Notes: a model not told the origin generated them from the letters alone. Shown: positions 44,997 to 54,563, counted from the stretch's first letter. The stretch: DNA of 64,000 nucleotides from JAAYAN01 sp964437215 (GCA_964437215.1 CAYTFZ010000002.1:1-64000), one strand, 5' to 3'. Numbers and translations are program-made.

Positions 44997-45986
44997 ATGC
45001 TGGATAAAATTAATCTGATCACTAAGGAATTCTTTAACGAATTAGAAAAAACAGAAAATCTGAAATCGTTGGAAGAATTACGAATTAAGTATTTGGGCAG
45101 AAAAGGCGGATTTGCTGATCTTTTCGAAGAATTCAAACTTTTACCCGGAACCGAAAAACCTGCTGTTGGAAAACAGCTGAACGAATCAAAAGTAAAATGC
45201 CAGAACAGTTTTGATGCATTAAAAATCCGATTGGAAGAGCTGACAAATAATAATAGTCAGTTTTTAGATTTGAGTCTTCCGGGAAGAGAAATATCTATCG
45301 GTACAAAACACATTTTGATGCAGACATTAAACGAGATTAAGGATATTTTTAAAAGTCTGGGCTTTTCTGTACACGAAGGTCCGGAATTGGAATCGGATTA
45401 CAACAATTTTGAAGCTCTGAATTTTCCGGATAATCATCCTGCCAGAGATATGCAGGATACCTTTTTCGTAAATGAAAAGTTTCTTTTAAGAACGCATACT
45501 TCGCCTGTTCAGGTGAGGTTGATGAAAACAACAAAACCTCCTTTGCGTGCAATTATGCCTGGTAAAGTATACCGCAATGAAGCAATTAGCGCTAAAAGCT
45601 ATTGCCTTTTTCATCAGGTAGAAGGTCTTTATGTTGACAAAGATGTAACATTTGCAGAACTTAAGGGAACGATTGTAGGATTTGCAAAACAGTTTTTCGG
45701 AAACGATATTAAATACAGATTCCGTCCAAGTTTTTTCCCTTTTACGGAACCCAGCGCCGAAGTTGACATTTGGTGGCAGCCAACAGGCAAAGAAGGCCGA
45801 TGGCTTGAAATTATGGGTTGCGGCATGGTTGATCCTAATGTTCTTGTAAATGTAGGGATTGATCCCGAAAAATATACAGGATATGCTTTCGGAATGGGAG
45901 TTGAACGAATTGCTATGAGAAAATACGGCATTGACGATATCAGGCTGTTTTTTGATAATGATAAAAGATTTCTGCAGCAATTTTAA
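44997..45986 (+). CDS. pheS: Phenylalanyl-tRNA synthetase subunit alpha
   Basis: The catalytic subunit of the alpha2-beta2 enzyme that charges tRNA-Phe. The protein has an N-terminal coiled coil (about 1-85) and the class-II core with FSVHEGPELESDYNNFEALNFP, HPARDMQDTF, LLRTHTSPVQVR, FHQVEGLYVD, and motif 3 YAFGMGVERIAM. I chose the ATG at 44997 (329 residues), which gives the usual MLDKI start; a GTG at 44991 would add two residues and neither has a clear ribosome site. Confidence 0.96.
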   Translation: MLDKINLITKEFFNELEKTENLKSLEELRIKYLGRKGGFADLFEEFKLLPGTEKPAVGKQLNESKVKCQNSFDALKIRLEELTNNNSQFLDLSLPGREISIGTKHILMQTLNEIKDIFKSLGFSVHEGPELESDYNNFEALNFPDNHPARDMQDTFFVNEKFLLRTHTSPVQVRLMKTTKPPLRAIMPGKVYRNEAISAKSYCLFHQVEGLYVDKDVTFAELKGTIVGFAKQFFGNDIKYRFRPSFFPFTEPSAEVDIWWQPTGKEGRWLEIMGCGMVDPNVLVNVGIDPEKYTGYAFGMGVERIAMRKYGIDDIRLFFDNDKRFLQQF

Positions 45987-46000
45987 CCGGAGAATAAAAA

Positions 46001-48403
46001 TTGAAAATATCGCTTAATTGGCTTAAAAATTATATAAATCTCGATGATGTTTCAGTTGATGAAGTTGTTCATAAATTAACTGTATCGGGGCTGGAAGTTG
46101 AAGAAGTTACCGATTATAATAAAATCTATGATAACTTTGTTGTTGGTTTTGTTAAAGAAAGAAAAAAGCATCCGAATGCCGATAAACTTTCGTTATGCGT
46201 TGTAAATGACGGGAATAATGATTTGTCTGTAGTTTGCGGAGCCCCAAATGTTGAAGCCGGACAAAAAATAGTTTTTGCCAAGATTGATGCTGTCGTTCCT
46301 AATGGCGGTTTTAAAATAACAAAAGCTAAAATTCGGGGCGAAGTTTCTAATGGAATGATATGTTCCGAAAGAGAATTGGGTATCAGCGATAATCACGATG
46401 GGATAATGGTACTGGATTCAAATGCTGAATCCGGAACTCCGATTGCTAAATATCTCGGTTTGGATGATGTTGTTATCGAAATATCTATAACTCCTAACAG
46501 ATCGGATGCATTAAGCCATATTGGGGCAGCTCGCGATCTTGCTTCTATTTTAGGAAAAGACTTAAAAATACCCGAAGTAAAACTTCAGGAAAGTAATGAA
46601 AATGCAAATGAATTAGCCGCTATAGAAATTAAAAATCCGGATGGTTGTGCAAGATATATCGGAAAAGTTATTACTGATGTTAAAGTGGGAGAATCACCGG
46701 AGTGGCTTAAAAAATACCTTAAGGCAATTGGCTCAAGATCTATTAACAATATTGTTGATGTAACTAACTTCATATTATACGAATTAGGTCAGCCGCTGCA
46801 TGCATTCGATTTAGATAAACTTGCCGGAAGGAAAATTATTGTAAAAAATGCTTCGGAAGGTGAAAAATTTGTGTCTCTTGATTCAAAAGAAAGGGTTCTT
46901 AAAAACTCAGACCTGATGATTTGCGATGCGGAAAAAAGCGTTGCAATTGCTGGAATTATGGGTGGTGAAAATTCGGAAGTTACAGCCGATACCAAAAATA
47001 TTCTTATTGAAAGCGCATTTTTTAATCCGAAATATATTCGTAAAACCGCAAAAAGACTTGGAATGTCTACAGATGCCTCATACAGATTCGAACGCGGATG
47101 TGATCAGGAAATAACAAAATTAGCAGCCGAAAGAGCTGCCCAACTGATCAGCGAAATGAGCGGCGGAAAAATTGCAAAAGGAATTATTGATATTAATCCA
47201 GTTCCGTTTATTCCTAAAAAAGTTAATTTGCGTTTCAGCAGAATTAAAAGAATTTTGGGTTACGAAGTTGGTTATACAACTGTTATTTCAATTTTAAACA
47301 AGCTTGGTTTTACTTTAAGCGGAGAATCTGATAAAGAGAATATATTTGTTTTTATACCGTCTTTCAGGCACGATATTGAACGTGAAATTGACGTTGTTGA
47401 AGAAATTGCAAGAATATACGGTTACGACCTGATTCCGGAAGTAGAAAGAATTGCAGTTACTCTGGAGGCAAAAACCGATCAGCTTATGCCTAATGAGGAA
47501 GTAAGAAATCTTCTTGTTTCGATGGGATTTAATGAAATTCTTACAAACTCTTTATTAAGCGAGGAAATTGCCTCTGAATTTGGTAATCCGATTGAAGTGC
47601 TAAGTCCTCAAAGCAGCGAAATGTCTCACTTAAGGTCATCATTAGTTCCTGGTGCGCTTATGACGGTTGCGCGGAATGAAAAAGTAAAAGAAAACAGTTT
47701 GAAACTTTTTGAGATCGGTCATACGTTTAATAAACTAAATGAATCGATAAATGACTTCAACGATTTCAGTGAAGAAAGCCGTTTACTTTTAATTATTGCC
47801 GGTTATTCACAAGATAATTGTTGGTATCAAAAAGAACGTAAATTTGATTTTTATGATTTGAAAGGATGTGTGGACAGTTTCCTTAAGAAGTTTTCTCTTG
47901 ACAAAGAGATTTATGATTCATATAATTCTTTCGATAATAAATTACTTGAATTTGGTTATCAGAAGTTAATAAAAAATAAGCCGTTAGGTTTCGGCGGAAA
48001 AATTAAACCTGCAGTTCTTAAAAAATATGATATAAGTTCGGATGTATATATTTTCGATTTTAGTCTGGATGCTCTTTATTCATCAGTCCGAAAAGAAAAA
48101 AAATATTCCGAATTGTTGAAATATCCTAAAATAATTAAGGATTTTGCCGTAGTTATTGATAATAACATTGAAACAAAAGATGTTATTAAAACAATATTAA
48201 GCATAAATTCTAAAATATTAAAAGAAGTTAAAGTTTTTGATGTTTTTGTAAGTGAAAATTTAGGTATAAACAAGAAAAGCGTGGCTTTTCAGCTTGATTT
48301 TTACGACGAAACAAGAACTTTAACTGATGAAGAAGCTGAAAGTGATTTTTGGAAATCTATTGAAATAGTAAAAAGTAAATTTAATGCAGTTTTAAGAGGT
48401 TAA
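46001..48403 (+). CDS. pheT: Phenylalanyl-tRNA synthetase subunit beta
   Basis: The beta subunit holds the tRNA-binding and editing domains. The 800 residues begin MKISLNWLKNYI and run through an EMAP/OB-fold tRNA-binding domain (about 40-150, VCGAPNVEAGQKIVFA), B3/B4 editing domain (ITPNRSDALSHIGAARDLA, INNIVDVTNFILYELGQPLHAFD), B5, core, and C-terminal anticodon-binding (FDX-ACB) domain. The start is TTG at 46001, behind CCGGAGA, and is well supported by the conserved N-terminus. It follows pheS by 14 bp. Confidence 0.97.
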   Translation: MKISLNWLKNYINLDDVSVDEVVHKLTVSGLEVEEVTDYNKIYDNFVVGFVKERKKHPNADKLSLCVVNDGNNDLSVVCGAPNVEAGQKIVFAKIDAVVPNGGFKITKAKIRGEVSNGMICSERELGISDNHDGIMVLDSNAESGTPIAKYLGLDDVVIEISITPNRSDALSHIGAARDLASILGKDLKIPEVKLQESNENANELAAIEIKNPDGCARYIGKVITDVKVGESPEWLKKYLKAIGSRSINNIVDVTNFILYELGQPLHAFDLDKLAGRKIIVKNASEGEKFVSLDSKERVLKNSDLMICDAEKSVAIAGIMGGENSEVTADTKNILIESAFFNPKYIRKTAKRLGMSTDASYRFERGCDQEITKLAAERAAQLISEMSGGKIAKGIIDINPVPFIPKKVNLRFSRIKRILGYEVGYTTVISILNKLGFTLSGESDKENIFVFIPSFRHDIEREIDVVEEIARIYGYDLIPEVERIAVTLEAKTDQLMPNEEVRNLLVSMGFNEILTNSLLSEEIASEFGNPIEVLSPQSSEMSHLRSSLVPGALMTVARNEKVKENSLKLFEIGHTFNKLNESINDFNDFSEESRLLLIIAGYSQDNCWYQKERKFDFYDLKGCVDSFLKKFSLDKEIYDSYNSFDNKLLEFGYQKLIKNKPLGFGGKIKPAVLKKYDISSDVYIFDFSLDALYSSVRKEKKYSELLKYPKIIKDFAVVIDNNIETKDVIKTILSINSKILKEVKVFDVFVSENLGINKKSVAFQLDFYDETRTLTDEEAESDFWKSIEIVKSKFNAVLRG

Positions 48404-48406
48404 AGC

Positions 48407-48721
48407 GTGGCATCGAATAATAACAAATACGATTTTTTTATAGAAGAACTTAACATTTTAGAAAAGAAAGTTCTTTCGTATGTTGCCTTAAATGAAGAGC
48501 TCGCATTTGAAAAGAAAGCTTTAACTAAAAAAATTAAACAGCTTGCCGAAGAAAATGAAGTTCTTAAAATGAAAATAAGCGAGCTGGAATCCAAAACAGG
48601 AAAATCAACTTTCGATTCTTCAAATTCTTACGAAAAACCAACAAATTTGGAGGAAAGAGAGAAATTAAAAAAACAAATAGATTTGTATATTACGAAAATA
48701 GATAATTTAATCAGCTCTTAA
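48407..48721 (+). CDS. Short coiled-coil protein upstream of zapA
   Basis: A 104-residue protein beginning at GTG 48407, three bases after pheT. Residues about 10-65 form a heptad-type coiled coil (LNILEKKVLSYVALNEELAFEKKALTKK in two segments), followed by a Ser/Asn-rich linker and a second short helix (LEEREKLKKQIDLYITKIDNLI). There is no signal peptide. I recognise no named family. Its position directly before zapA and its all-coil build suggest a cell-division accessory role like that of ZapB, a coiled-coil ZapA partner; this is inference from context only. Confidence 0.65.
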   Translation: MASNNNKYDFFIEELNILEKKVLSYVALNEELAFEKKALTKKIKQLAEENEVLKMKISELESKTGKSTFDSSNSYEKPTNLEEREKLKKQIDLYITKIDNLISS

Positions 48722-48754
48722 ACATACTGATTGTATGATGGGAAGATTATTCAG

Positions 48755-49054
48755 ATGACAGAAAAAAAGAAGCTTAAAATCAGCATTTTTAATAAAGAAT
48801 ATTCGCTGTTGGTAGATAACGAAGAGTTAGCAACAGAGCTTGCTGCTTATGTAAATGAAGTGATGACGGAAACTCAGGACGATTTGCCTGATCAGCCGAG
48901 AGAAACAATTGCAATTATTTCAGCCTTGAACATTGCCTACGATTTGTTTGTTGAAAAAAATCAATTCAAGGAATTCAGCATAACAGCTTCCGAAAAAATT
49001 AAAAAAATTAAGCTGCTTCTTAATGAATCTGAAGAATCCGAAAATCCATCGTAA
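48755..49054 (+). CDS. zapA: Cell division protein ZapA
   Basis: ZapA bundles FtsZ filaments at the division ring. The 99-residue protein begins MTEKKKLKISIFNKEYSLLVDNEE, the ZapA globular N-domain, with PRETIAIISALNIAYDLF and then a C-terminal helix for tetramer formation. The start at 48755 is chosen because GGAAGA lies 8 nt upstream and the conserved domain begins there; a TTG 24 bases earlier would add an atypical extension. A 6S RNA follows, as zapA-ssrS pairs do in many bacteria. Confidence 0.92.
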   Translation: MTEKKKLKISIFNKEYSLLVDNEELATELAAYVNEVMTETQDDLPDQPRETIAIISALNIAYDLFVEKNQFKEFSITASEKIKKIKLLLNESEESENPS

Positions 49055-49063
49055 TTTAAATTT

Positions 49064-49260
49064 AACCCGCGCTGTCAATTCCAATTAGGGAAGAACTAAC
49101 ATTAAAAAACCTAGGGTTATCGACTCACGACGTGTATTACAGGCCTCAACCCGCAAGGGTCTGCATAAGCAGCAGTGGAAGTAAAAAGCTTCGGGCGGTT
49201 ACCCACTTATTCAGGGAGAGGCGTTCTTCTTCTTCTTGATTGAATTGGCAGTAGCGGATA
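49064..49260 (+). ncRNA. ssrS: 6S RNA (SsrS), regulator of RNA polymerase
   Basis: 6S RNA mimics an open promoter and sequesters housekeeping RNA polymerase in stationary phase. The 233-bp space between zapA and rny folds as the family expects. The closing stem pairs 49067-49085 with 49239-49257 (CCGC/GCGG, CTG/CAG, TCAATTC/GAATTGG). A second helix GAAGAAC (49090-49096) pairs with GTTCTTC (49223-49229). A bubble follows, then GGGT (49114-49117) with ACCC (49201-49204). The interior has a GNRA hairpin ACCC-GCAA-GGGT (49149-49160). No open frame fills the space. Exact ends are estimated. Confidence 0.75.
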
Positions 49261-49287
49261 TTTAATTATTGCTGTTATGGAGGTAAG

Positions 49288-50853
49288 ATGACAGAACCTA
49301 TAATATTAATACCGGTAGCAGTAGTATCTCTGATTTTATCGTTTTTGCTCGGATGGGTATTGAATACTAAGTTTGGAACAAAGACAATAAAAAGTGCCGA
49401 AGAAAGGGCAAAAATAATACTTGAAGATGCAGAAAAAGAATCGAAAAATATTAAAAGAGAGAAACTGCTTGAAGTAAAAGATGAATGGCTTAAAAAGAAA
49501 CAGGAATTTGATAACGAAGTTAACCAGAAAAGACAAAAGTTACAAAATTACGAAAAACAATTAAGCTCAAAAGAAGAAGGAATTGATAAGAAATACGAAG
49601 TTATTAACCAGAAAGAAAAAGAAATTGCTAACAAAGAAAGAAGTCTGGCTGATAAAAAGGAATACCTGGAAAGAAAACAAGAAGAACTTGAAAAATTAAT
49701 TATCGAGCAGAATATAAGGCTTGAAAAGACAGCCGCTTTAACTGCTGAAGAAGCAAAGAAGATGCTTATGGAAAATATGATAAACAAAGCCAAAGCAGAT
49801 GCTTCGCAGCAATTAAAGGAAATTAGAGATAACGCTAAAGTAGAAGCAAAAAAAGAATCGCAGAAAATAATTATTCAGGCTATACAAAGAACTGCTGTTG
49901 ATCATTCGGTTGAATCGACTGTTTCAGTTGTTCAGATACAGAATGATGAAATGAAAGGCAGGATTATAGGACGTGAAGGAAGAAATATCCGCGCGTTCGA
50001 AGCAGCCACAGGCGTAGATGTTATTGTTGACGATACACCTGAAGCTGTAATTCTTTCGGGTTTCGATCAATTTCGCAGGGAAGTTGCAAGGATCTCTTTG
50101 GAAAGGCTGATATCCGATGGCAGAATTCATCCTGCAAGAATTGAAGAAATTGTTACAAAAGTTGAAGCTGAACTGGATGAGGAAATTCTTCACGATGGAG
50201 AAAATACATTGATTCAGCTTGGAGTTCATGGGATTCCGGCAGATTTGATAAAACATATCGGAAAGATGAAATACAGATCAAGCTACGGTCAGAATTTGCT
50301 TCAGCATAGTGTTGAAGTTGCTTATCTTACCGGAATTATGGCTGGCGAGTTAGGACTTGACGTACAAATGGCAAAAAAAGCCGGACTATTACACGATATC
50401 GGTAAAACAGTAGATAAAAGTATTGAAGGTCCGCATGCTTTGATTGGTTACGATTTAGCAAAAAAATATAATATACACCCGATAATCGTGAATGCTATCG
50501 GAAGCCATCACGAAGATATTGAAATGGAACATCCCATTTCTGCTTTAGTACAGTCGGCAGACGCAATAAGCGGAGCCAGACCCGGAGCAAGGAGAGAACC
50601 TCTTGAAAGCTATGTTAAAAGATTAGAAAATCTCGAAAATCTTGCCAAATCTTTTGAAGGTGTTGCAAAAACTTATGCAATACAAGCCGGAAGAGAAATT
50701 CGCGTTGTTGTTGAACCGGATAAGGTTGACGATAGTTTTTCTGACAGGCTTGCTGTTGATATAGCACAAAAGATTCAGGAAGAAATGGAGTATCCAGGTC
50801 AGATTAAAGTAACAGTTATCCGTGAAGTGCGAAAAATAGCTTACGCAAAATAG
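49288..50853 (+). CDS. rny: Ribonuclease Y
   Basis: RNase Y is a membrane-anchored endoribonuclease that starts mRNA decay. The 521-residue protein has one N-terminal membrane helix (about 3-24), a long charged coiled coil (about 30-190), a KH domain with GRIIGREGRNIRAFEAATGVD (about 225-245), and an HD domain with LLHDIGK and IGSHHEDI metal ligands. The length matches the family. The ATG follows GGAGG. A terminator lies directly after. Confidence 0.97.
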   Translation: MTEPIILIPVAVVSLILSFLLGWVLNTKFGTKTIKSAEERAKIILEDAEKESKNIKREKLLEVKDEWLKKKQEFDNEVNQKRQKLQNYEKQLSSKEEGIDKKYEVINQKEKEIANKERSLADKKEYLERKQEELEKLIIEQNIRLEKTAALTAEEAKKMLMENMINKAKADASQQLKEIRDNAKVEAKKESQKIIIQAIQRTAVDHSVESTVSVVQIQNDEMKGRIIGREGRNIRAFEAATGVDVIVDDTPEAVILSGFDQFRREVARISLERLISDGRIHPARIEEIVTKVEAELDEEILHDGENTLIQLGVHGIPADLIKHIGKMKYRSSYGQNLLQHSVEVAYLTGIMAGELGLDVQMAKKAGLLHDIGKTVDKSIEGPHALIGYDLAKKYNIHPIIVNAIGSHHEDIEMEHPISALVQSADAISGARPGARREPLESYVKRLENLENLAKSFEGVAKTYAIQAGREIRVVVEPDKVDDSFSDRLAVDIAQKIQEEMEYPGQIKVTVIREVRKIAYAK

Positions 50854-50865
50854 TTTATAAAAAAT

Positions 50866-50889
50866 ACCCGGCTTTGTCCGGGTTTTTTT
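50866..50889 (+). terminator. Rho-independent terminator after rny
   Basis: ACCCGG (50866-50871) pairs with CCGGGT (50878-50883) around a 6-nt loop, and a run of seven T residues ends the structure. coaE begins 12 bp downstream. Confidence 0.88.
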
Positions 50890-50901
50890 AATTTAAATAT
50901 T

Positions 50902-51513
50902 ATGAAAAAAATAAAAATCGGAATTACAGGCGGCATCGGTTCAGGGAAATCGGAACTATGTAAGTATTACACTGATAAAGGTGAAAAAGTAGTTTATGCT
51001 GATATAATTGCAAAAAACATTTTGTCCGGAAATAAAATTGTTCAGCAAAAGATAGTTGAGCTTTTTGGGAAAGAATCGTTTGAGAACGGAAAGCCGAATG
51101 TGAAATATCTTGCCGAAAAGGTTTTTAAGAATGAAAAAAATGTAAAAAAAATGAACTCTGTGGTTCATCCTGCGGCAATTGATGAAATCCAAAAACAAAT
51201 GGATCTGCAGCTTGAAAACTCGAATATTGTTTTTGTTGAATCGGCATTGATTTATGAAGCCGGAATGGAGAAGATGTTCGATTTTATTCTTGCAATTTCA
51301 GCTCCCGAAAATTTAAGAATTGAAAGAGTGACAGAGCGTGATGATGCTGATCCGGAAGAAATTAAACTTCGAATCAACAGTCAGCTATCTGAGGAATTTA
51401 AAATTCAAAATGCTGATTTTGTGATTCACAATAATTCAACCATTGATGAGTTTTACAAAAAAGCGGAATTCTTTCTAAATCTCTTTAAAACAATTTGTAC
51501 TTCTGAAACTTAA
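50902..51513 (+). CDS. coaE: Dephospho-CoA kinase
   Basis: CoaE phosphorylates dephospho-CoA in the last step of CoA synthesis. The 203-residue protein has a P-loop GGIGSGKS (10-17), DIIAKNIL, and VHPAAIDEIQKQM followed by VFVESALIYEAGMEKMFDFIL, all typical. The ATG lies just after the rny terminator, so transcription may need its own promoter, which I did not identify. Confidence 0.95.
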   Translation: MKKIKIGITGGIGSGKSELCKYYTDKGEKVVYADIIAKNILSGNKIVQQKIVELFGKESFENGKPNVKYLAEKVFKNEKNVKKMNSVVHPAAIDEIQKQMDLQLENSNIVFVESALIYEAGMEKMFDFILAISAPENLRIERVTERDDADPEEIKLRINSQLSEEFKIQNADFVIHNNSTIDEFYKKAEFFLNLFKTICTSET

Positions 51514-51533
51514 TTCATTATTTTAACATCTGG

Positions 51534-52457
51534 ATGAAATTTGTTTATGAGGTTTATGTGAATCCGTTAAACATTTTTATAGTAAAATTTGTAAAGCTGC
51601 TTCCCAAATCTATTACTTTCATTTTTGCACGGAAATATATTGCCGGTTTAACCTTAGCGGATGCTCTGGATGTAACAGCAAAACTTAATAAAAAAGGAAT
51701 ATCTGGTACAATAGATGTCCTTGGCGAAGCAGTACAGACAAAAGAAGAAGCAATAGAAGCAAAAAATGACTGCTTAAAAGTTCTTGAAGAATTAAGTAAA
51801 AATAAACTGGATGCAAATCTTTCGATAAAACCGACGCAATTCGGAATTAAAATTGACGAGGAATTCGCATTTGAATTGGTGATGGAAGTTGTTAAAAAAG
51901 CTGCTGAGTTTAATAATTTCATCCGTATTGATATGGAGGATTCTTCGCTTACAGATAAAACAATTCAATTATTCAAAAGAGTAAAAGAAAAGAATTCAAA
52001 TGTAGGCATTGTGCTTCAGGCTTATCTTAAAAGAACTTTTAATGATGTTACAGCTTTAAACAAAATTGGTGCAAATTACAGATTATGCAAAGGAATTTAT
52101 ATAGAACCTGCAGAAATAGCTTACAAAGATAAAAATGAAATACGAAAAAGTTTTTTGAAGTGTTTGGAAGAAGTTATTGATAAAGGTAATTATATTGGAA
52201 TAGCTACCCACGATGAATTTCTTATTAACAGTTCGTATAAAATGATAACAACCAAGAATGTTACAAAAGATAAATTTGAATTTCAGATGCTTTACGGAGT
52301 TACAGAAAATTTGCGGGATATGATTTGCAATGACGGCTATAAAATAAGGGTTTACATACCGTTCGGTAAAAAATGGCATAATTACTCAATGCGCCGACTT
52401 CAGGAAAACCCGCAGATTGCGTGGTATATTTTTAAAAGTTTATTTACAATAAAATAA
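51534..52457 (+). CDS. Proline dehydrogenase
   Basis: Monofunctional FAD enzyme oxidising proline to pyrroline-5-carboxylate, linked to the quinone pool. The 307 residues form the PRODH barrel: LSIKPTQFGIKID, FIRIDMEDSSLTDKT, VLQAYLKRTFNDV, RLCKGIY, YIGIATHDEF, and the signature FEFQMLYGVTENLRDM...VYIPFGKKWHNYSMRRLQENP with the two Arg that bind the substrate carboxylate. The length fits the short bacterial class. Its stop overlaps the tsaD start by one base (TAATG). No P5C dehydrogenase gene is in the window. Confidence 0.93.
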   Translation: MKFVYEVYVNPLNIFIVKFVKLLPKSITFIFARKYIAGLTLADALDVTAKLNKKGISGTIDVLGEAVQTKEEAIEAKNDCLKVLEELSKNKLDANLSIKPTQFGIKIDEEFAFELVMEVVKKAAEFNNFIRIDMEDSSLTDKTIQLFKRVKEKNSNVGIVLQAYLKRTFNDVTALNKIGANYRLCKGIYIEPAEIAYKDKNEIRKSFLKCLEEVIDKGNYIGIATHDEFLINSSYKMITTKNVTKDKFEFQMLYGVTENLRDMICNDGYKIRVYIPFGKKWHNYSMRRLQENPQIAWYIFKSLFTIK

Positions 52458-53467
52458 TGAATATTGTTGGAATCGAATCATCCTGCGACGAAACTTCGGT
52501 TGCAGTAATTACAGAAAATAAAATAAAATCAAATTTAATTTCGTCTCAGGAATTTCATACTAATTTTGGCGGTGTTGTACCTGAGTTATCTTCGCGGGCA
52601 CATTTACAGACAATTTTGCCTCTTTTCAAAAAAGCGCTTAATAAAGCTGAAATAGAATTAAAAGATATCGATTTAATTTGCGCAACTGCCGGACCCGGTT
52701 TAATAGGGGCTTTGCTTGTAGGATTGAATTTTGCAAAAGGATTATCTCTTTCTTTAAAAGTGCCGTTCGTTCCGGTTAATCATATAGAAGGGCATTTGTT
52801 TTCAGGATTTTTAATGCCCGAAAAGCCTGTATTCCCTTTCTTATCTTTGCTTGTATCCGGCGGGCATACCTTGCTTTTACTTGTAAAAAGTGATACAGAA
52901 ATTATAAAAATAGGCGGCACAATAGACGATGCGGCAGGCGAGGCTTTTGATAAGGTTTCCAAAATGCTTGGACTGGGTTATCCGGGGGGACAAAAAATTC
53001 AGGAATATGCCGAAAGAAATAATGAGGAAATAGTTAAGTTTCCTGTAGCAAGATTAAAAAATGAATTGGACTTTTCTTTCAGCGGATTAAAAACTTCCGT
53101 TTTGCGCTTTATTCAAGAAAATTACAACGGTGAAATTCCCGAAAAAGATAAATGTTTAATAGCAGATTCATTTCAAAAAGCAGCAGTAAAAGCACTGACT
53201 TCCAATTTTATAAAGGCTCTAAATAATTATAAAGTTAAAAGCATTTCTATTGCAGGCGGCGTAGCTGCTAATAAGCACCTGCAAAGTGAAATGAAAATGA
53301 TTGCAGATAAAAGCAAAATTAAGCTTGTGGTTCCGGAATTATCTTTTTGCGGAGATAATGCAGCAATGATTGCCTACAGAGGATTTAGATTATTTGAGAA
53401 TAGAATAATTTATCCTCTGGACTACAATGCTTTTCCCAAATTAAAAAATAGTTTTCAACTGCCTTAA
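52457..53467 (+). CDS. tsaD: tRNA t6A synthase catalytic subunit TsaD
   Basis: TsaD transfers the threonylcarbamoyl group to A37 of tRNA. The 336-residue ASKHA-fold protein starts MNIVGIESSCDETSVAV, has the Fe/metal-binding H109-x3-H113 in VNHIEGH, LLVSGGHTLL, AAGEAFDKVSKMLGLGYPGG, and FCGDNAAMIAYRG near the end. All active-site marks are intact. It is separated from tsaE/tsaB by 36 kb but the three act together. Confidence 0.97.
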   Translation: MNIVGIESSCDETSVAVITENKIKSNLISSQEFHTNFGGVVPELSSRAHLQTILPLFKKALNKAEIELKDIDLICATAGPGLIGALLVGLNFAKGLSLSLKVPFVPVNHIEGHLFSGFLMPEKPVFPFLSLLVSGGHTLLLLVKSDTEIIKIGGTIDDAAGEAFDKVSKMLGLGYPGGQKIQEYAERNNEEIVKFPVARLKNELDFSFSGLKTSVLRFIQENYNGEIPEKDKCLIADSFQKAAVKALTSNFIKALNNYKVKSISIAGGVAANKHLQSEMKMIADKSKIKLVVPELSFCGDNAAMIAYRGFRLFENRIIYPLDYNAFPKLKNSFQLP

Positions 53468-53531
53468 AAAGCTTCTGAATGATTAAAAAAATATTAAATT
53501 AGTTATATTAACACCTAAATTTTCCCATTTT

Positions 53532-54563
53532 ATGAAAATATCCGATAAAATAATAGTAATAATTAAAAACAATAAAGCAGTATTGTTTTCTTTCTGTTTT
53601 ATCTTAGGAATTCTTTTTTATACTTATTTCACACCTAATTATTTCCCGGGAAATTCTGAAGTAGAGTATCTTGTGAAAAAAGGTGATAATATGAGCAAAG
53701 TTGTTGAAGACCTTTACAAGCTGAAAGTAATTCCAAATAAAACAAATTTTAAAATAGCTGCTTTTATAACAGGTGCTGATAAAAAACTGAGAGCGGGTTA
53801 TTATAAGTTTAAAAGCGGCATTACATATTTCGAATTGATTGATTTGCTAACTTCCGAAGGACATAATTTCCAAAAACTTGTTACTTTACCTGAAGGACTT
53901 TGGCAGCACAAAATGGCGCAGATACTACAAAAAGAAGCAGCAGTAGATTCTTCGGAATTCATTAATTTAAGTTACGATGTTAACTTTATAAGAAAACTAG
54001 GTTTAGATGTAAATAATTTGGAAGGTTATCTGCTGCCGGAAACATATTATTTTGAAGTTCCTGCTTCAGCCGAGGATGTGATAAAAAAATTAAAATCGGA
54101 AAATGATAAAATCTTTTCAGATTCAGTTTTACAGCAGATAAAAGAAATGGGAATGACAAGACATAAAATTCTTACTTTAGCATCCATAATTGAAGGAGAG
54201 AGCAACAAACCTTCCGAATTCAAAACAATTTCTGGTGTTTATCATAACCGATTGAAAAAAGGAATGTTATTACAGGCTGATCCGACTATCCAGTTTTTAA
54301 AGAGACACAGAAACGATAAAAACAGAATATTATATAAAGATCTTGAAATAAATTCTCCGTACAACACTTATCTGTACGAAGGTCTGCCTCCGGGGCCTAT
54401 AAATAATCCTGGTAAAGATGCTATTTTAGCAGCTATCTATCCCGAAAAAAACAATTATCTGTTTTTTGTAGCCGACGGAAACGGAGGGCATAATTTTTCC
54501 AGAACTTACGGTGAACATTTGGTTAACCAGAATAAATATCGTATCTGGAGAGACAGTCAATGA
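53532..54563 (+). CDS. mltG: Endolytic murein transglycosylase MltG
   Basis: MltG cuts nascent glycan strands at the inner membrane and so sets glycan length. The 343-residue protein has one N-terminal membrane helix (about 16-33), a LysM-like stretch (about 45-110, LVKKGDNMSKVVEDLYK), and the YceG catalytic domain with E221 in ASIIEGES, followed by VYHNRLKKGMLLQADPTIQF and SPYNTYLYEGLPPGPINNPG. E221 corresponds to the catalytic Glu of E. coli MltG. Its stop overlaps the next start by ATGA. Confidence 0.95.
   Translation: MKISDKIIVIIKNNKAVLFSFCFILGILFYTYFTPNYFPGNSEVEYLVKKGDNMSKVVEDLYKLKVIPNKTNFKIAAFITGADKKLRAGYYKFKSGITYFELIDLLTSEGHNFQKLVTLPEGLWQHKMAQILQKEAAVDSSEFINLSYDVNFIRKLGLDVNNLEGYLLPETYYFEVPASAEDVIKKLKSENDKIFSDSVLQQIKEMGMTRHKILTLASIIEGESNKPSEFKTISGVYHNRLKKGMLLQADPTIQFLKRHRNDKNRILYKDLEINSPYNTYLYEGLPPGPINNPGKDAILAAIYPEKNNYLFFVADGNGGHNFSRTYGEHLVNQNKYRIWRDSQ

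Noticed and set aside
45486..45980. Minus-strand open frame of 164 codons inside pheS
   Set aside because: Antisense to a conserved catalytic region of pheS; no recognisable domain.
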